64,000 nucleotides of DNA from Vibrio algicola (GTDB lineage: Bacteria > Pseudomonadota > Gammaproteobacteria > Enterobacterales > Vibrionaceae): positions 876,643-940,642 of the forward strand of contig NZ_CP045700.1 of assembly GCF_009601765.2 (NCBI RefSeq), read 5' to 3'. The position numbers and the translations under genes are program-made. Below are positions 35,060 to 44,695 of this stretch, piece by piece (position 1 is the stretch's first letter; every line of letters starts with the position of its first letter). The notes beneath the pieces were generated by a model, which saw only the letters and a program-made list of their open reading frames with translations, was not told the DNA's origin and made no database searches.

Positions 35060-36454
35060 ATGTCCATTCAACCACAGTCTTATCATCAAACCAATGCCAA
35101 GGGATCACATTTGCCCCCGAATCTATTCTCAAAAATGGCAAAATTGGCGCTGCCTGTCGCATTGCAGAGTGCATTAGTGGCGATCTTAGGATTAGCTGAC
35201 GTATTAATGGTGAGCGACTTTGGTCAAAGCGCGACAGCAGCGGTTGGGATCGCATCTCGCTGGCATTTTGTGGCGATCATGATCATGGCGGCATTGGCTA
35301 TTGCGACCGGATCGCTAGTGGCGCAATACTGGGGTAAAGACGACAAAAATACCGCCAAAACCGTTACCGTAATGTCTTTGAAGTTGGGCTCGATCATTAT
35401 GATCCCAGTAACCTTATTATTGGTGGGTTTTTCTTCACAAATTATGCGTTTGCAAACAGATGATATGCAAGTGATCAACCAAGGGGCCGATTATTTACTT
35501 TATAGTCTGCCGTTATTAATGCTGACTCATTGGGTGATCACAGCCGAAGCCAGTTTACGTTCTAGTGGTAATGCTATGCTGCCACTGATTTTAGCCGCCA
35601 TCACGATTGCACTTAATATTGGCTTAAATATGTGGTTAATTCATGGCGGGTTGGGCGTACCAGCGTTAGGTGTTGCGGGCGCGGCATTATCCACCACCAT
35701 TGCACGCGTGGTTCAAGTTCTACTGATCTACTCAGTGTTAAAGTGGCAAAATCATTGGTTGATCATCAGCGATTATCAAAAGCGCCATCCGCGTTTATGG
35801 CAGTCGTATAAGAGCTTAGCCATTCCAACCACTTACAATGCCGTATTATGGGCATTTGGAACGCTCACTTACCAAACCATTTTTGGTCACATGGGCACTA
35901 CTGAACTGGCAGTGTACAGCTTAATCGGACCGTTTGAAGGTCTATGCTACGCCGTTTTTATGGGCATTTCCGTTGCTTGCTCAGTGTTACTGGGTCAAGC
36001 CTTAGGACGTGATGAACACATACAAGCACAAGCAATGGCGAAATATTTTATTCGTTTTATTTTCATCACTGGCATTATCGCGTGTGGGGTATTATTTTTT
36101 AATCGCGATAGTGTGATGCGCTTCTTAGAACTCGATAAACCAGCTCTATTTGATATAGCCCAACCCGCTTTTATTGTGATGAGTTTTGCAATTATTATCC
36201 GCATGACCAATATGTTGATCATTAACGGCATTTTACGCGCTGGTGGTGATAATCATTTTTGTCTGCGCATGGATTTTATTGCGATGTGGTTAGTGGGTAT
36301 TCCACTTACCGCTTATGGCGCGTTCGTGGCAGACCTTAGCTTTGCATGGGTCTATTTACTGATGATCACCGAAGAAGTGGTTAAATTTGGCTTATGCTTT
36401 AGCCGCTATTTGAAGAAAAAATGGATGAATAACTTAACTCTACAGACGGCATGA
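35060..36454 (+). CDS. MATE family efflux transporter
   Basis: A 464-residue inner-membrane antiporter with 12 hydrophobic helices in two MatE repeats (LPVALQSALVAILGLADVLMVSDFG; ALWAFGTLTYQTIFGHMG). Na+- or H+-driven export of cationic compounds is the family role. A TTG two codons earlier is in frame, but GAGGAAAA sits eight bases before ATG 35060. A divergent AraC regulator next door suggests inducible expression. The drug spectrum is unknown. Confidence 0.9.
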   Translation: MSIQPQSYHQTNAKGSHLPPNLFSKMAKLALPVALQSALVAILGLADVLMVSDFGQSATAAVGIASRWHFVAIMIMAALAIATGSLVAQYWGKDDKNTAKTVTVMSLKLGSIIMIPVTLLLVGFSSQIMRLQTDDMQVINQGADYLLYSLPLLMLTHWVITAEASLRSSGNAMLPLILAAITIALNIGLNMWLIHGGLGVPALGVAGAALSTTIARVVQVLLIYSVLKWQNHWLIISDYQKRHPRLWQSYKSLAIPTTYNAVLWAFGTLTYQTIFGHMGTTELAVYSLIGPFEGLCYAVFMGISVACSVLLGQALGRDEHIQAQAMAKYFIRFIFITGIIACGVLFFNRDSVMRFLELDKPALFDIAQPAFIVMSFAIIIRMTNMLIINGILRAGGDNHFCLRMDFIAMWLVGIPLTAYGAFVADLSFAWVYLLMITEEVVKFGLCFSRYLKKKWMNNLTLQTA

Positions 36455-36607
36455 AAATCTAAATTTGATACATAAATTCATCCAATACATCCTGATGAGA
36501 GTTCAGTCGCATAATTAATGTGGATTGCCCTTTCATCCGTAACAGAGGTGTATTCCGAGTCAGGTTATGTTCATAATTTCCTCAGGCAAATTTTTTCTGA
36601 GATAGTT

Positions 36608-36910
36608 ATGTTGAAAAAACTGATATTTATCGCACTGGTCGCTTTGGCTGTATGGCAATTTTATAATCCCAGCATAGAGCCTGAGATCTCCAAAGCTAAA
36701 CCCACTATTGCCAGTTTTTTTGATATGGATACTCATTCATCTAATAGGCGTTCTCATACCAAGCCCCACGGCATTTTCGAGTGCGATAATCGACAGTTGT
36801 GTACCGAAATGACCACTCAAGCAGAAGCGGCCTATTTTTATCAACATTGCCCCAATCAAAAAATCGCCCTAGATCCTGATGGTACACCTTGTGGTAAATA
36901 TTTTGAGTGA
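36608..36910 (+). CDS. Membrane-anchored protein with Excalibur-like C-terminus
   Basis: A 100-residue protein: an N-terminal anchor (MLKKLIFIALVALAVWQFY), a low-complexity linker, then a Cys-rich tail with FECDNRQLCTEM, EAAYFYQHCPN and a terminal DPDGTPCGKYF. The D-x-D-G-x-P-C ending resembles Excalibur calcium-binding motifs, here with four cysteines likely forming two disulfides in the periplasm. The frame is open 30 codons upstream, but that part looks non-coding, so M at 36608 is chosen. It is downstream of the MATE gene by 153 bp; a shared transcript is uncertain. Confidence 0.72.
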   Translation: MLKKLIFIALVALAVWQFYNPSIEPEISKAKPTIASFFDMDTHSSNRRSHTKPHGIFECDNRQLCTEMTTQAEAAYFYQHCPNQKIALDPDGTPCGKYFE

Positions 36911-36933
36911 TAGCCGTCCACACCACATAAAAA

Positions 36934-36970
36934 AACCGAGTCTCTTTCTGGCCGGAAAGATAACTCGGTT
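36934..36970 (-). terminator. Terminator downstream of malQ
   Basis: Stem AACCGAGT / ACTCGGTT (36934-36941, 36963-36970) with an inner CTTTC...GAAAG. Preceded on the plus strand by an A-run, i.e. a T-run for minus-strand transcription. It lies 77 bp after the malQ stop. Confidence 0.7.
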
Positions 36971-37046
36971 AGGTAAAATATCTCTACCTGACAATCGGTG
37001 TTGCTATGCCTACTTTTTTTATTTTAAAAAGTAAACCTTGGCGCAT

Positions 37047-39233
37047 TTAACGGGTTTCGCGCGCGGCGGTTAAGTTTCGCTCCAGTGTTTGAATATCTTC
37101 ACGCTCAAATAACGTATGCAAAGTAGAGGTCAATTTACGGCGCCAGTTTGGATATTCGTCCATGGTGCCAGGAATATTGACCGGCGTATCCATTTCAAGC
37201 CAGTCTTCTAACTGTAAACTCAATAACGCGCTCGAACCGCTCGCCATATGAATTTGCATTGCTTCGCTTAACTCTCGATTAATCATCACATTACCATCCT
37301 CATCTCGCGCCACTTCAGGCAAACGATCATGGGTAATTAATGTGTCAATAATATGACTACGACGGGTCTTTCGATCATCAAAAAGTACTTGTAATTGTTT
37401 AGGATCGGGATACAAGCCAATCTCTTCACCCAGAGTTAAATCCGCACTGTTCCAAAAACCGCGCAAGGTCGGCATATCATGAGTACACAATGCAGTCATC
37501 GATTGCGACTTGTATTTATTAGGCGCGATATACTCACCACTTTCTTCGGTTTCAAAGAAAAAAACCTTGTATGAGTGAATACCAGCATCATTAAGTTTTT
37601 CAACAATTTCTTCCGGCACGGTACCAAGATCTTCGCCGATAACGGTACATTGGTTACGGTGACTTTCTAACGCTAATATCGACATAAGATCATCAACGGG
37701 ATAGTACATATACGCCCCATCTTTGGCGGTTTTGCCTTTTGGGATCCACCACAGGCGCAATAAACCTAGCACATGATCTATTCGCAACGCGCCACAGTGA
37801 CGCATATTAGCTTGCAATAAATCAATAAACGGTTGGTACGCTTTAGCTTTCAGTTGATACGGGTTAAACGGTGGTAAACCCCAGTTTTGCCCTAGTGGAC
37901 CAAAAATATCGGGCGGCGCACCAATGCTAACATCTTGGCAAAGCGCCTCATGATCCGCCCAGGTTTCTGCGCCAGAATCACATACCCCCACCGCCAAATC
38001 GCGGTATAAGCCCATCACCATTTTTTTGTCTTGTGCCAGTGTTTGTACCTGATTTAGCTGCTCATCTGCTAGCCATTGCAGGTACATAAAGAGTTGCACC
38101 TTATCTTTATTTTTTGCGATAAACGTTTGTACATCAGCATGATCAAAGTGTTGATATTTTTCTTCAAAAACCGGCCATCCCCAAACAGAATCATCCTGCG
38201 CTTTTAACTCATCATGCAACGCATCAAATGCCGCTTGATGCACTAAACTGTCGCCGCCTTGCTCTATAAAGGCTAAAAATTGCTGCGCGCGTTCCGTATC
38301 TAGCTCCAGCTCCTGGGTGACAAAAGTGCGGTATAACTCAGGTAACACCGCCATTTTCAAGGCTGAAACTTCAGTGTAATCGACCCATTTTTTATCTCGG
38401 TTGACTTGTAAGCGTTGCTGGAATTCAGCCGTGGCAACCATCGTATTCGCTACCTCACTGTGAGAAAACTCAGGTACCGCTTCAACATCAATGTACATCA
38501 CATTCAACCAGCGGCGAGAAGAAGGGCTATACGGGCTTGCTCCTTCTGGGTTGGCAGGAAAAAGGGAGTGGATCGGATTTAAACCAACAAAATCGCCACC
38601 TCCATCTGCAATGTTACCCACTAAGTATTTAAGATCGGTAAAGTCGCCAATTCCCCAGTTAGTTTCCGAAGTCACAGAATAAAGCTGAATACTTGGTCCC
38701 CATAAGCGTTGACCTTCAACCAATTCAGGTTGCTTAAAACACGCGGCCGGTGTGATGATCAATGTCATTTCAAACGGCTTGTTGCGTCGTTTACGCGTTA
38801 ATGTCAATTGATGATAACCAAGCGGTAGGGTATTCGAGAGTGAAAAAATCAAATACCCTTCTTGTTGACGGTGATCTTCGACTACTTGAGATTCTAAATA
38901 CCCATCAAAGACTTGACCTTGTTCGGTAGTAACTTGCCATGAAAATTCACTCACTCGTGCAGACGCGGCAATATACAATTTGATATGAACATCTTTGCCT
39001 TGATGAACCACTTGCACACTCGGCAGTACATCCACTTTACTACGTTGCTCTGCCTGAGCTAATAATAGTGTTTCATCATCGGTGTTATAGCCTAATGCTT
39101 GTAATAATTCATCAATTGTAGTGTCACACACATAGGCCTCATCGCCCCATGCACTAATGTAGCGATCCACAATCCCTTCTTGCGCCGCCACTTGTTTTAA
39201 GACCGTTTGAGACGGTGTGTTTGAATTTTGCAT
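37047..39233 (-). CDS. malQ: 4-alpha-glucanotransferase (amylomaltase) MalQ
   Basis: A 728-residue cytoplasmic GH77 enzyme that disproportionates maltose and maltodextrins. GH77 marks include WGIGDFTDLKYLV and the QLYSVTSETNWG segment, the catalytic nucleophile Asp in RIDHVLGLLRLWWIP, the acid/base Glu in VIGEDLGTVPEEI, and CTHDMPTLRGFW. It has the ~140-residue N-terminal extension typical of gammaproteobacterial MalQ. GGAG lies six bases before ATG 39233; two ATGs further upstream are less well placed. Two GGAGGA MalT boxes lie upstream. malP is not present beside it. Confidence 0.93.
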   Translation of the reverse strand: MQNSNTPSQTVLKQVAAQEGIVDRYISAWGDEAYVCDTTIDELLQALGYNTDDETLLLAQAEQRSKVDVLPSVQVVHQGKDVHIKLYIAASARVSEFSWQVTTEQGQVFDGYLESQVVEDHRQQEGYLIFSLSNTLPLGYHQLTLTRKRRNKPFEMTLIITPAACFKQPELVEGQRLWGPSIQLYSVTSETNWGIGDFTDLKYLVGNIADGGGDFVGLNPIHSLFPANPEGASPYSPSSRRWLNVMYIDVEAVPEFSHSEVANTMVATAEFQQRLQVNRDKKWVDYTEVSALKMAVLPELYRTFVTQELELDTERAQQFLAFIEQGGDSLVHQAAFDALHDELKAQDDSVWGWPVFEEKYQHFDHADVQTFIAKNKDKVQLFMYLQWLADEQLNQVQTLAQDKKMVMGLYRDLAVGVCDSGAETWADHEALCQDVSIGAPPDIFGPLGQNWGLPPFNPYQLKAKAYQPFIDLLQANMRHCGALRIDHVLGLLRLWWIPKGKTAKDGAYMYYPVDDLMSILALESHRNQCTVIGEDLGTVPEEIVEKLNDAGIHSYKVFFFETEESGEYIAPNKYKSQSMTALCTHDMPTLRGFWNSADLTLGEEIGLYPDPKQLQVLFDDRKTRRSHIIDTLITHDRLPEVARDEDGNVMINRELSEAMQIHMASGSSALLSLQLEDWLEMDTPVNIPGTMDEYPNWRRKLTSTLHTLFEREDIQTLERNLTAARETR

Positions 39234-39337
39234 TGAGTGCTCCATCGGCAATATTTCGAATTCGAGAAAGACTCAGATCCGAATCAATCATCATATTTTC
39301 CATTTGAGATAAGTTTGCCGATAAATTTGAGCACTCA

Positions 39338-39371
39338 CATCCTCCTTAAAATCATGCCAAAGGGAGGAGTG
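39338..39371. promoter_or_regulatory. MalT boxes upstream of malQ
   Basis: CATCCTCC (39338-39345, minus-strand GGAGGATG) and GGGAGGAGTG (39362-39371) fit the GGA(G/T)GA core of MalT boxes and lie about 105-138 bp upstream of the malQ start. Confidence 0.7.
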
Positions 39372-39662
39372 TTGGGGCGTAGAGAAGGAGAGCACTGAAC
39401 AAAGTGAGATCTAGAGCAAAAAACACCATCAAAATTCAAACAAGGTCACATAACAACGCGACTTACATGATAATTTGATATGAAACTGACTCGGTAGATT
39501 CATCAATAAAAACACCAAAACTTGATCTGTATTACAGATTAATACTAACCAGAACATGCTAGGCTACTCACACACACTTAAAGTGAAATCAGCTATCACA
39601 GAATAGCGACCTAAAAACAATGTACTATTTTTCGCTGCTGACCAAAGAGAATAAAAACTACC

Positions 39663-42380
39663 ATGTGGATACCTTCCAAACTCAATCGCCCTGCCCGTTT
39701 ACACAATGCTATTTTGCGCTCACGCTTACTCGAAGCACTGACGCATGCGCCTTATTATAAATTAGTATTATTTCGCTCTCCGGCAGGCTATGGCAAAACC
39801 ACAATGGCTGCCCAATGGTTGAACAATCACCCTAATCTGGGTTGGTTTAATATCGATGACAGTGATAATGACATTTTCCGCTTTGCTAACTACTTTCTGC
39901 AAGCATTCAATAAAGCCACCGACCAAGCTTGCCCTAACACTCAAGCGATTGCTGAACGTCGTCAATTTGCTAATTTGACCAGTTTATTTAGCGAATTATT
40001 TGCCGAGTTTGGTTTTAATGACACTCAAAGCTATGTGGTGCTCGATGACTATCATTTGATCACCAACGATGAAATTCATGAAGGCATGCGTTTTTTACTC
40101 AAGCACATGCCCGATAACATTACCATTGTGGTCACCAGTCGCACTCATCCGCCCTTAAATATTGCCAATTTACGCGTGCGTGATCAGCTGATTGAAGTGG
40201 ACCATTCATTGCTGGCCTTTGATCAAGAAGAAACCACCCGCTTCTTCCAAAAACGCATTGCCGATAATCAATATGAATCGCAAGTATTAGAATCGCTGCG
40301 CACTCAGGTAGAAGGTTGGGCATCGGCGCTGCAGTTAATCGCGCTACACGTACAGCAATTCCCTGGCGCATTAGAAAACTCAGCGGTATCAATTGCCAAT
40401 TTCAATCAAGAGCATATTTGGGATTACTTAGCGGAAGAGGTATTTGATCAACTCAGCTCCGAGCTACAAACGTTCTTATTACAATGCTCGGTATTAGATA
40501 TATTCAATGCCGAACTGGTCACAGAGTTAACCGGTCGAGCCGATTCATTAGCCATGCTCGACTCACTTAATCGTTACGGTTTATTTGTCCAACCACTAAA
40601 AGGGGCCGACAATTGGTATCGATTCCACCACCTCTTCGCCGATTTTTTACGCCACCGTCGTTATTCCCAAATGCCCGAACAACGTAATCAGTTACACACC
40701 AATGCCGCCAAAGCGTGGTTAAAACAAAACCAACCACAAAGCGCCTTAATGCACGCGCAAAAAGTGGCCAATGATGATTTATTGTGTGACATATTAAATC
40801 AGTATGGTTGGCAGATGTTTAACCATGGTGAATTGAGTACGCTTGAAAAGGCAATCCAAACCTTAAGCGATGATGCTTTATTTAGCTCTCCGAGATTGTG
40901 TTTACTTCGCGCATGGTTGGCGCAGAGCCAACATAGGTACAACCAAGTTGCCGATTTAATATTAGAAGCTGAAGAGAAGCTCGCCGCACGAAGCATCGAA
41001 TTAACCGATGCTCAAGTTGGGGAGTTTAAAGCACTGACCGCACAAGTTGCGATCAATCAAAATCGCCCTGAATTTGCTCTAGAAACCGCCGAATTTGCTT
41101 TGCTGCAATTACCTAAAACCAGCATCCTCAGTTGCATTGTCGCGACCTCGGTAATTGGTGAAGTTTACCACTGTATTGGTCAATTAGATCGTGCACTTGA
41201 AATGATGCAACAAACCGAGATCATGGCGCGAGAAGCAAAAGTCTACCCGCAAACCTTGTGGGCAATTCTGCAGCAAAGTGAAATACAATTGGCGCGAGGC
41301 TACGGTCAAGCGGCATTTGAACTTCTCACTCGAGCTGAGCTATTAATTAAAGAACAGCAATTGCATCAACTGCCTTTGCATGAGTTTATGCTGAGAATCA
41401 AAGCGCAAATTTTATGGTGCTGGAATCGCTTAGATGAAGCAGAACAATGCGCACATGCTAGCTTAGATGTACTCGCCCCATACGAAATTGACAAGTCGCT
41501 ACAGTCTTATTCAATGCTAGCGCGCATTGCTATCTCTCGTGGTGAGTTAGACAAGGCGGCTCGTTATTTAGACACCTGTACCCAACTCAAAACCAGTAAT
41601 CAATATCATATCGATTGGCGCGCCAATGCAGACTACAGTAACTTACTCTATTGGGATGCCACTCAGGATAATGAAGCCATTACACAGTGGTTAAAAAACA
41701 GTGAAGAGCCGACCGAGGCGGAGAATCATTTTCAGCAGTTACAATGGCGTAATATTGCCAGAGCCTGTATGGCAACCGGAGATTTAACCCGAGCAGACGC
41801 GGTTTTATCTAAGCTACAACATGCAGCTCAAGCCCATAAATTAGTGTCCGATCGCAACCGAAACTTAGTGCTTGAAGCCGCATTAGCGACATTAAAGGAT
41901 GATAAAGCACAAGCCATGCAGCATATAAAGGAAGCGCTCACACTGACCAATAGCACCGGTATGATTGGCGACTTTTTATGTAGCCGCCAATACGTACTGC
42001 CTCTTTTAAAAACCTTAAGCCAAGATAAGCAACTGGCTGAACTTGAGCAGCACCGAGCACATAGTTTAATTCAGTTAATGTCGAGTAAAGAGCACACTCG
42101 CGCCGTGCATTTTGATGAAGCGTTTGTCGAAAAACTGCTTAATCATCCAGATATTCCAGAGCTGATCCGTACCAGTCCGCTGACTCAACGAGAATGGCAA
42201 GTATTAGGCTTAATTTATGTTGGCTTTAGTAATGATCAAATTGCATCCGAGTTTGATGTCGCCCCGACCACCATCAAAACTCACATTCGCAATTTGTATC
42301 AAAAAATGGGATTAGAAAACCGCCAGCACGCGATTCGCACCGCCGAGCATTTGATTCATTTGATGGGGTTTGCGGCGTAA
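39663..42380 (+). CDS. malT: ATP-dependent transcriptional activator MalT
   Basis: A 905-residue STAND-class activator of the maltose regulon, triggered by maltotriose and ATP. Walker A SPAGYGKTT is at 39-47 and the Walker B-like aspartates in YVVLDDYHLI. It then has a winged-helix/TPR-like superhelical region (~430-800) that binds maltotriose, and a C-terminal LuxR helix-turn-helix (LTQREWQVLGLIYVGFSNDQ, then VAPTTIKTHIRNLYQKMG). The length equals E. coli MalT (~901). It is divergent from malQ across a 429-bp spacer and is followed by a bidirectional terminator. Confidence 0.96.
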   Translation: MWIPSKLNRPARLHNAILRSRLLEALTHAPYYKLVLFRSPAGYGKTTMAAQWLNNHPNLGWFNIDDSDNDIFRFANYFLQAFNKATDQACPNTQAIAERRQFANLTSLFSELFAEFGFNDTQSYVVLDDYHLITNDEIHEGMRFLLKHMPDNITIVVTSRTHPPLNIANLRVRDQLIEVDHSLLAFDQEETTRFFQKRIADNQYESQVLESLRTQVEGWASALQLIALHVQQFPGALENSAVSIANFNQEHIWDYLAEEVFDQLSSELQTFLLQCSVLDIFNAELVTELTGRADSLAMLDSLNRYGLFVQPLKGADNWYRFHHLFADFLRHRRYSQMPEQRNQLHTNAAKAWLKQNQPQSALMHAQKVANDDLLCDILNQYGWQMFNHGELSTLEKAIQTLSDDALFSSPRLCLLRAWLAQSQHRYNQVADLILEAEEKLAARSIELTDAQVGEFKALTAQVAINQNRPEFALETAEFALLQLPKTSILSCIVATSVIGEVYHCIGQLDRALEMMQQTEIMAREAKVYPQTLWAILQQSEIQLARGYGQAAFELLTRAELLIKEQQLHQLPLHEFMLRIKAQILWCWNRLDEAEQCAHASLDVLAPYEIDKSLQSYSMLARIAISRGELDKAARYLDTCTQLKTSNQYHIDWRANADYSNLLYWDATQDNEAITQWLKNSEEPTEAENHFQQLQWRNIARACMATGDLTRADAVLSKLQHAAQAHKLVSDRNRNLVLEAALATLKDDKAQAMQHIKEALTLTNSTGMIGDFLCSRQYVLPLLKTLSQDKQLAELEQHRAHSLIQLMSSKEHTRAVHFDEAFVEKLLNHPDIPELIRTSPLTQREWQVLGLIYVGFSNDQIASEFDVAPTTIKTHIRNLYQKMGLENRQHAIRTAEHLIHLMGFAA

Positions 42381-42417
42381 CTTTTTGGCGTAACAATGAC
42401 GGTTTAGATTATCAAAA

Positions 42418-42447
42418 AAACGCCACAGACTTAAAATCTGTGGCGTT
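42418..42447. terminator. Bidirectional terminator malT / LysR gene
   Basis: Stem AAACGCCACAGA (42418-42429) / TCTGTGGCGTT (42437-42447) with loop CTTAAAA, in a convergent spacer. The same hairpin recurs at 44621 and 49323. Confidence 0.85.
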
Positions 42448-42478
42448 GGTTATTTATAATCTACATTCTTAATTAGAA

Positions 42479-43366
42479 TCAAGGCGCTAATATCAACTTA
42501 TCTTGAATAAAATCCAAGAACAGCGAAATCCTCGACGCTAAGGCGCTTTGTTTATAGTACACCGCTTGTATTGATTCTCTTCGGTTGGGATGCTGAATCG
42601 CGCTGGGTAATATTTCAATTAAAGTCCCAGCCTCAAGTTCTTTGTGGATCATGTAATAAGACAGCGCTGTCACTCCCATCCCATTGACGCACAATTGCTT
42701 AATTATTTCACCGCTGCTCGCATGAAGCTCAAATGTTAAAGGATTATGCGCATGTTTGAAGTGCCAGTTATTAAGGTGAGATGCCTGAGAAAAGCCGAGG
42801 AGAGTATGTGTTGATAATTGCTTAATGTTCATTGGTGTACCATTAGCTTGCAAATAATCAGGGCTTGCCACCACCATTAATGGGCTTTGACCTAACACTC
42901 GGGCGTGCAAGGTGGAATCTTGCAAATCGCCAATACGAATGGCGACATCAACTTTATTATCTAATAAATCGACCACTCTATCATTGGTCGTGAGTTCTAA
43001 TTCGACTTTTGGATACATCTTCCTAAATTCGGGTAAGAGCGCGACCAATTGATGGCTAATAAATGCAAATGCAGCATCGATTCTTAACTTACCAACCGGC
43101 TCCGTTTGATGAGAACGTAAATGTTGCCTCCCCTGTTCAATCGTATTTATAGCTTGTTGCGCATAGCCTTTAAATGCCGTCCCCTCTTCAGTTATCACAA
43201 GTTTTCTCGTTGTACGATTAAATAAAGTCGTATCTAATTGCTTTTCCAGCCTTGAAATCGCTCTCGATAATGTCGCTATCTGCACGCCTTCTTTCACCGA
43301 GGCTTTCGAAAAGCTTTCACTTTCTGCTATAGCCAAAAAAGCCAATAAATCTTCCGTTTTAATCAT
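42479..43366 (-). CDS. LysR family transcriptional regulator
   Basis: A 295-residue regulator. The N-terminal winged helix-turn-helix (LLAFLAIAESESFSKASVKE, then LSRAISRLEKQLDTTLFNRTTRKL) is followed by a periplasmic-binding-like effector domain. The CrgA/DsdC-like pattern (GKLRIDAAFAFISHQLVALLP, VDVAIRIGDLQDSTLHAR) is common in this class. It is divergent from the old yellow enzyme gene, with a 23-bp palindromic site between them, so it most likely regulates that enzyme. Confidence 0.9.
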   Translation of the reverse strand: MIKTEDLLAFLAIAESESFSKASVKEGVQIATLSRAISRLEKQLDTTLFNRTTRKLVITEEGTAFKGYAQQAINTIEQGRQHLRSHQTEPVGKLRIDAAFAFISHQLVALLPEFRKMYPKVELELTTNDRVVDLLDNKVDVAIRIGDLQDSTLHARVLGQSPLMVVASPDYLQANGTPMNIKQLSTHTLLGFSQASHLNNWHFKHAHNPLTFELHASSGEIIKQLCVNGMGVTALSYYMIHKELEAGTLIEILPSAIQHPNRRESIQAVYYKQSALASRISLFLDFIQDKLILAP

Positions 43367-43405
43367 TCAAGGATGCTCATCTAAATACCGTCATAAAAGA
43401 ATATA

Positions 43406-43428
43406 ACTTTTGCATATTAATCAAAAGT
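43406..43428. promoter_or_regulatory. Palindromic LysR-type operator
   Basis: ACTTTTG (43406-43412) / CAAAAGT (43422-43428) with a 9-bp spacer. It contains a T-N11-A core and lies midway between the divergent LysR and OYE starts. Confidence 0.65.
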
Positions 43429-43512
43429 AATTTGTCTCTTTTGCTATTAATGAAAATATAGACCTCTGATACCATACTTGTCATTCGCATCACGAGATAA
43501 AATAGGATTCCC

Positions 43513-44598
43513 ATGAAAAACGATCTTTTTAGCCCCATTCAACTGGGCGATTTAACCTTAAATAACCGTATTGTCATGCCACCGATGACACGATCTCGCG
43601 CTAAAAATGGTTGCGCGAATGCAATGATGGCCGAATATTACGCTCAACGTGCTGAAGCTGGCCTTATCATTTCAGAAGGTACGCAAATTTCTCAACTTGG
43701 CCAAGGCTACGCATGGACACCTGGGATCTATACCCCCGATCAAATACAAGGTTGGAAATTAGTGACTGACGCCGTACATGCAAAAGGCGGTAAGATTTTT
43801 GCTCAACTTTGGCATGTTGGCCGAGTCACTCACCCAAGTAACACTGGTGGTATTCAACCAATATCATCCAGCGAACAAGCCGCAAAAAATGTGACTGTCT
43901 TTATTGATGAAGCCAATCAACCAAACTTTGTCGATACAGTGCTACCACGAGCCATGACACAAGATGATATTGAACACGTTAAAGCAGAATTTCACCAAGC
44001 TGCATTAAATGCATTAGAAGCGGGTTTTGATGGTGTTGAATTACATGCTGCCAATGGATATTTAGTCAATCAATTTATCGATTCAGAAGCCAATCTTCGT
44101 GATGATGAATACGGCGGTAGCACAGAAAATCGTTTACGCTTCTTAGGCGAAGTGGTTGATCAACTAGTAGCAGTAGTAGGTAAAGATCGTGTTGGCGTTC
44201 GCCTTGCTCCATTTACTTGCTTAAATGGCACCATAGATTCAGATCCTGATACCACTTATATTGAAGCGGCAAAATTACTCAACAGTAAAGGTATTGCTTA
44301 TATTCATATTGCTGAAGTCGATTGGGATGATGCACCAGATACTCCAGAGTCCTTTAAGAAAAACTTACGTAAAGCTTTCGATCAAACGATCATTTTAGCT
44401 GGAAAATATAACCCAGAAAAAGCACAACTTGCATTAGAGCAAGGTTATGCTGATATGGTGGCCTTTGGTCGACCTTTTATATCAAACCCAGATCTCGTCA
44501 GTCGTATCAAACATCAGTATCCATTAACCGCTCATAACCCAGAGACGTTGTTTGGCGGTGATGAAAAAGGCTTAACAGATTATGCGACTTATCAGTAA
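43513..44598 (+). CDS. nemA: Old yellow enzyme family alkene reductase (NemA-like)
   Basis: A 361-residue FMN-dependent ene-reductase reducing activated alkenes, nitro compounds or N-ethylmaleimide with NADPH. The TIM barrel starts LFSPIQLGDLTLNNRIVMPPMTRSRA. It has AQLWHVGRV, substrate-binding H178 and N181 with proton donor Y183 in ELHAANGYLVNQF, then LRDDEYGGSTENR and the FMN phosphate loop region VAFGRPFISNPDL. AGGA precedes the ATG. A divergent LysR gene probably senses electrophiles and induces it (inference). Confidence 0.92.
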   Translation: MKNDLFSPIQLGDLTLNNRIVMPPMTRSRAKNGCANAMMAEYYAQRAEAGLIISEGTQISQLGQGYAWTPGIYTPDQIQGWKLVTDAVHAKGGKIFAQLWHVGRVTHPSNTGGIQPISSSEQAAKNVTVFIDEANQPNFVDTVLPRAMTQDDIEHVKAEFHQAALNALEAGFDGVELHAANGYLVNQFIDSEANLRDDEYGGSTENRLRFLGEVVDQLVAVVGKDRVGVRLAPFTCLNGTIDSDPDTTYIEAAKLLNSKGIAYIHIAEVDWDDAPDTPESFKKNLRKAFDQTIILAGKYNPEKAQLALEQGYADMVAFGRPFISNPDLVSRIKHQYPLTAHNPETLFGGDEKGLTDYATYQ

Positions 44599-44620
44599 TA
44601 GCCCCAAAGCTTGAATAATC

Positions 44621-44651
44621 AAACGCCACAGACTTAACATCTATGGCGTTT
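44621..44651. terminator. Bidirectional terminator nemA / AraC gene
   Basis: AAACGCCACAGA (44621-44632) / TCTATGGCGTTT (44640-44651), loop CTTAACA, one mismatch in the stem. It is nearly identical to the hairpins at 42418 and 49323. Confidence 0.85.
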
Positions 44652-44695
44652 GTTGTTTTTCTTTCTTTTCTTCATATATCACCATCAAGCAAACC

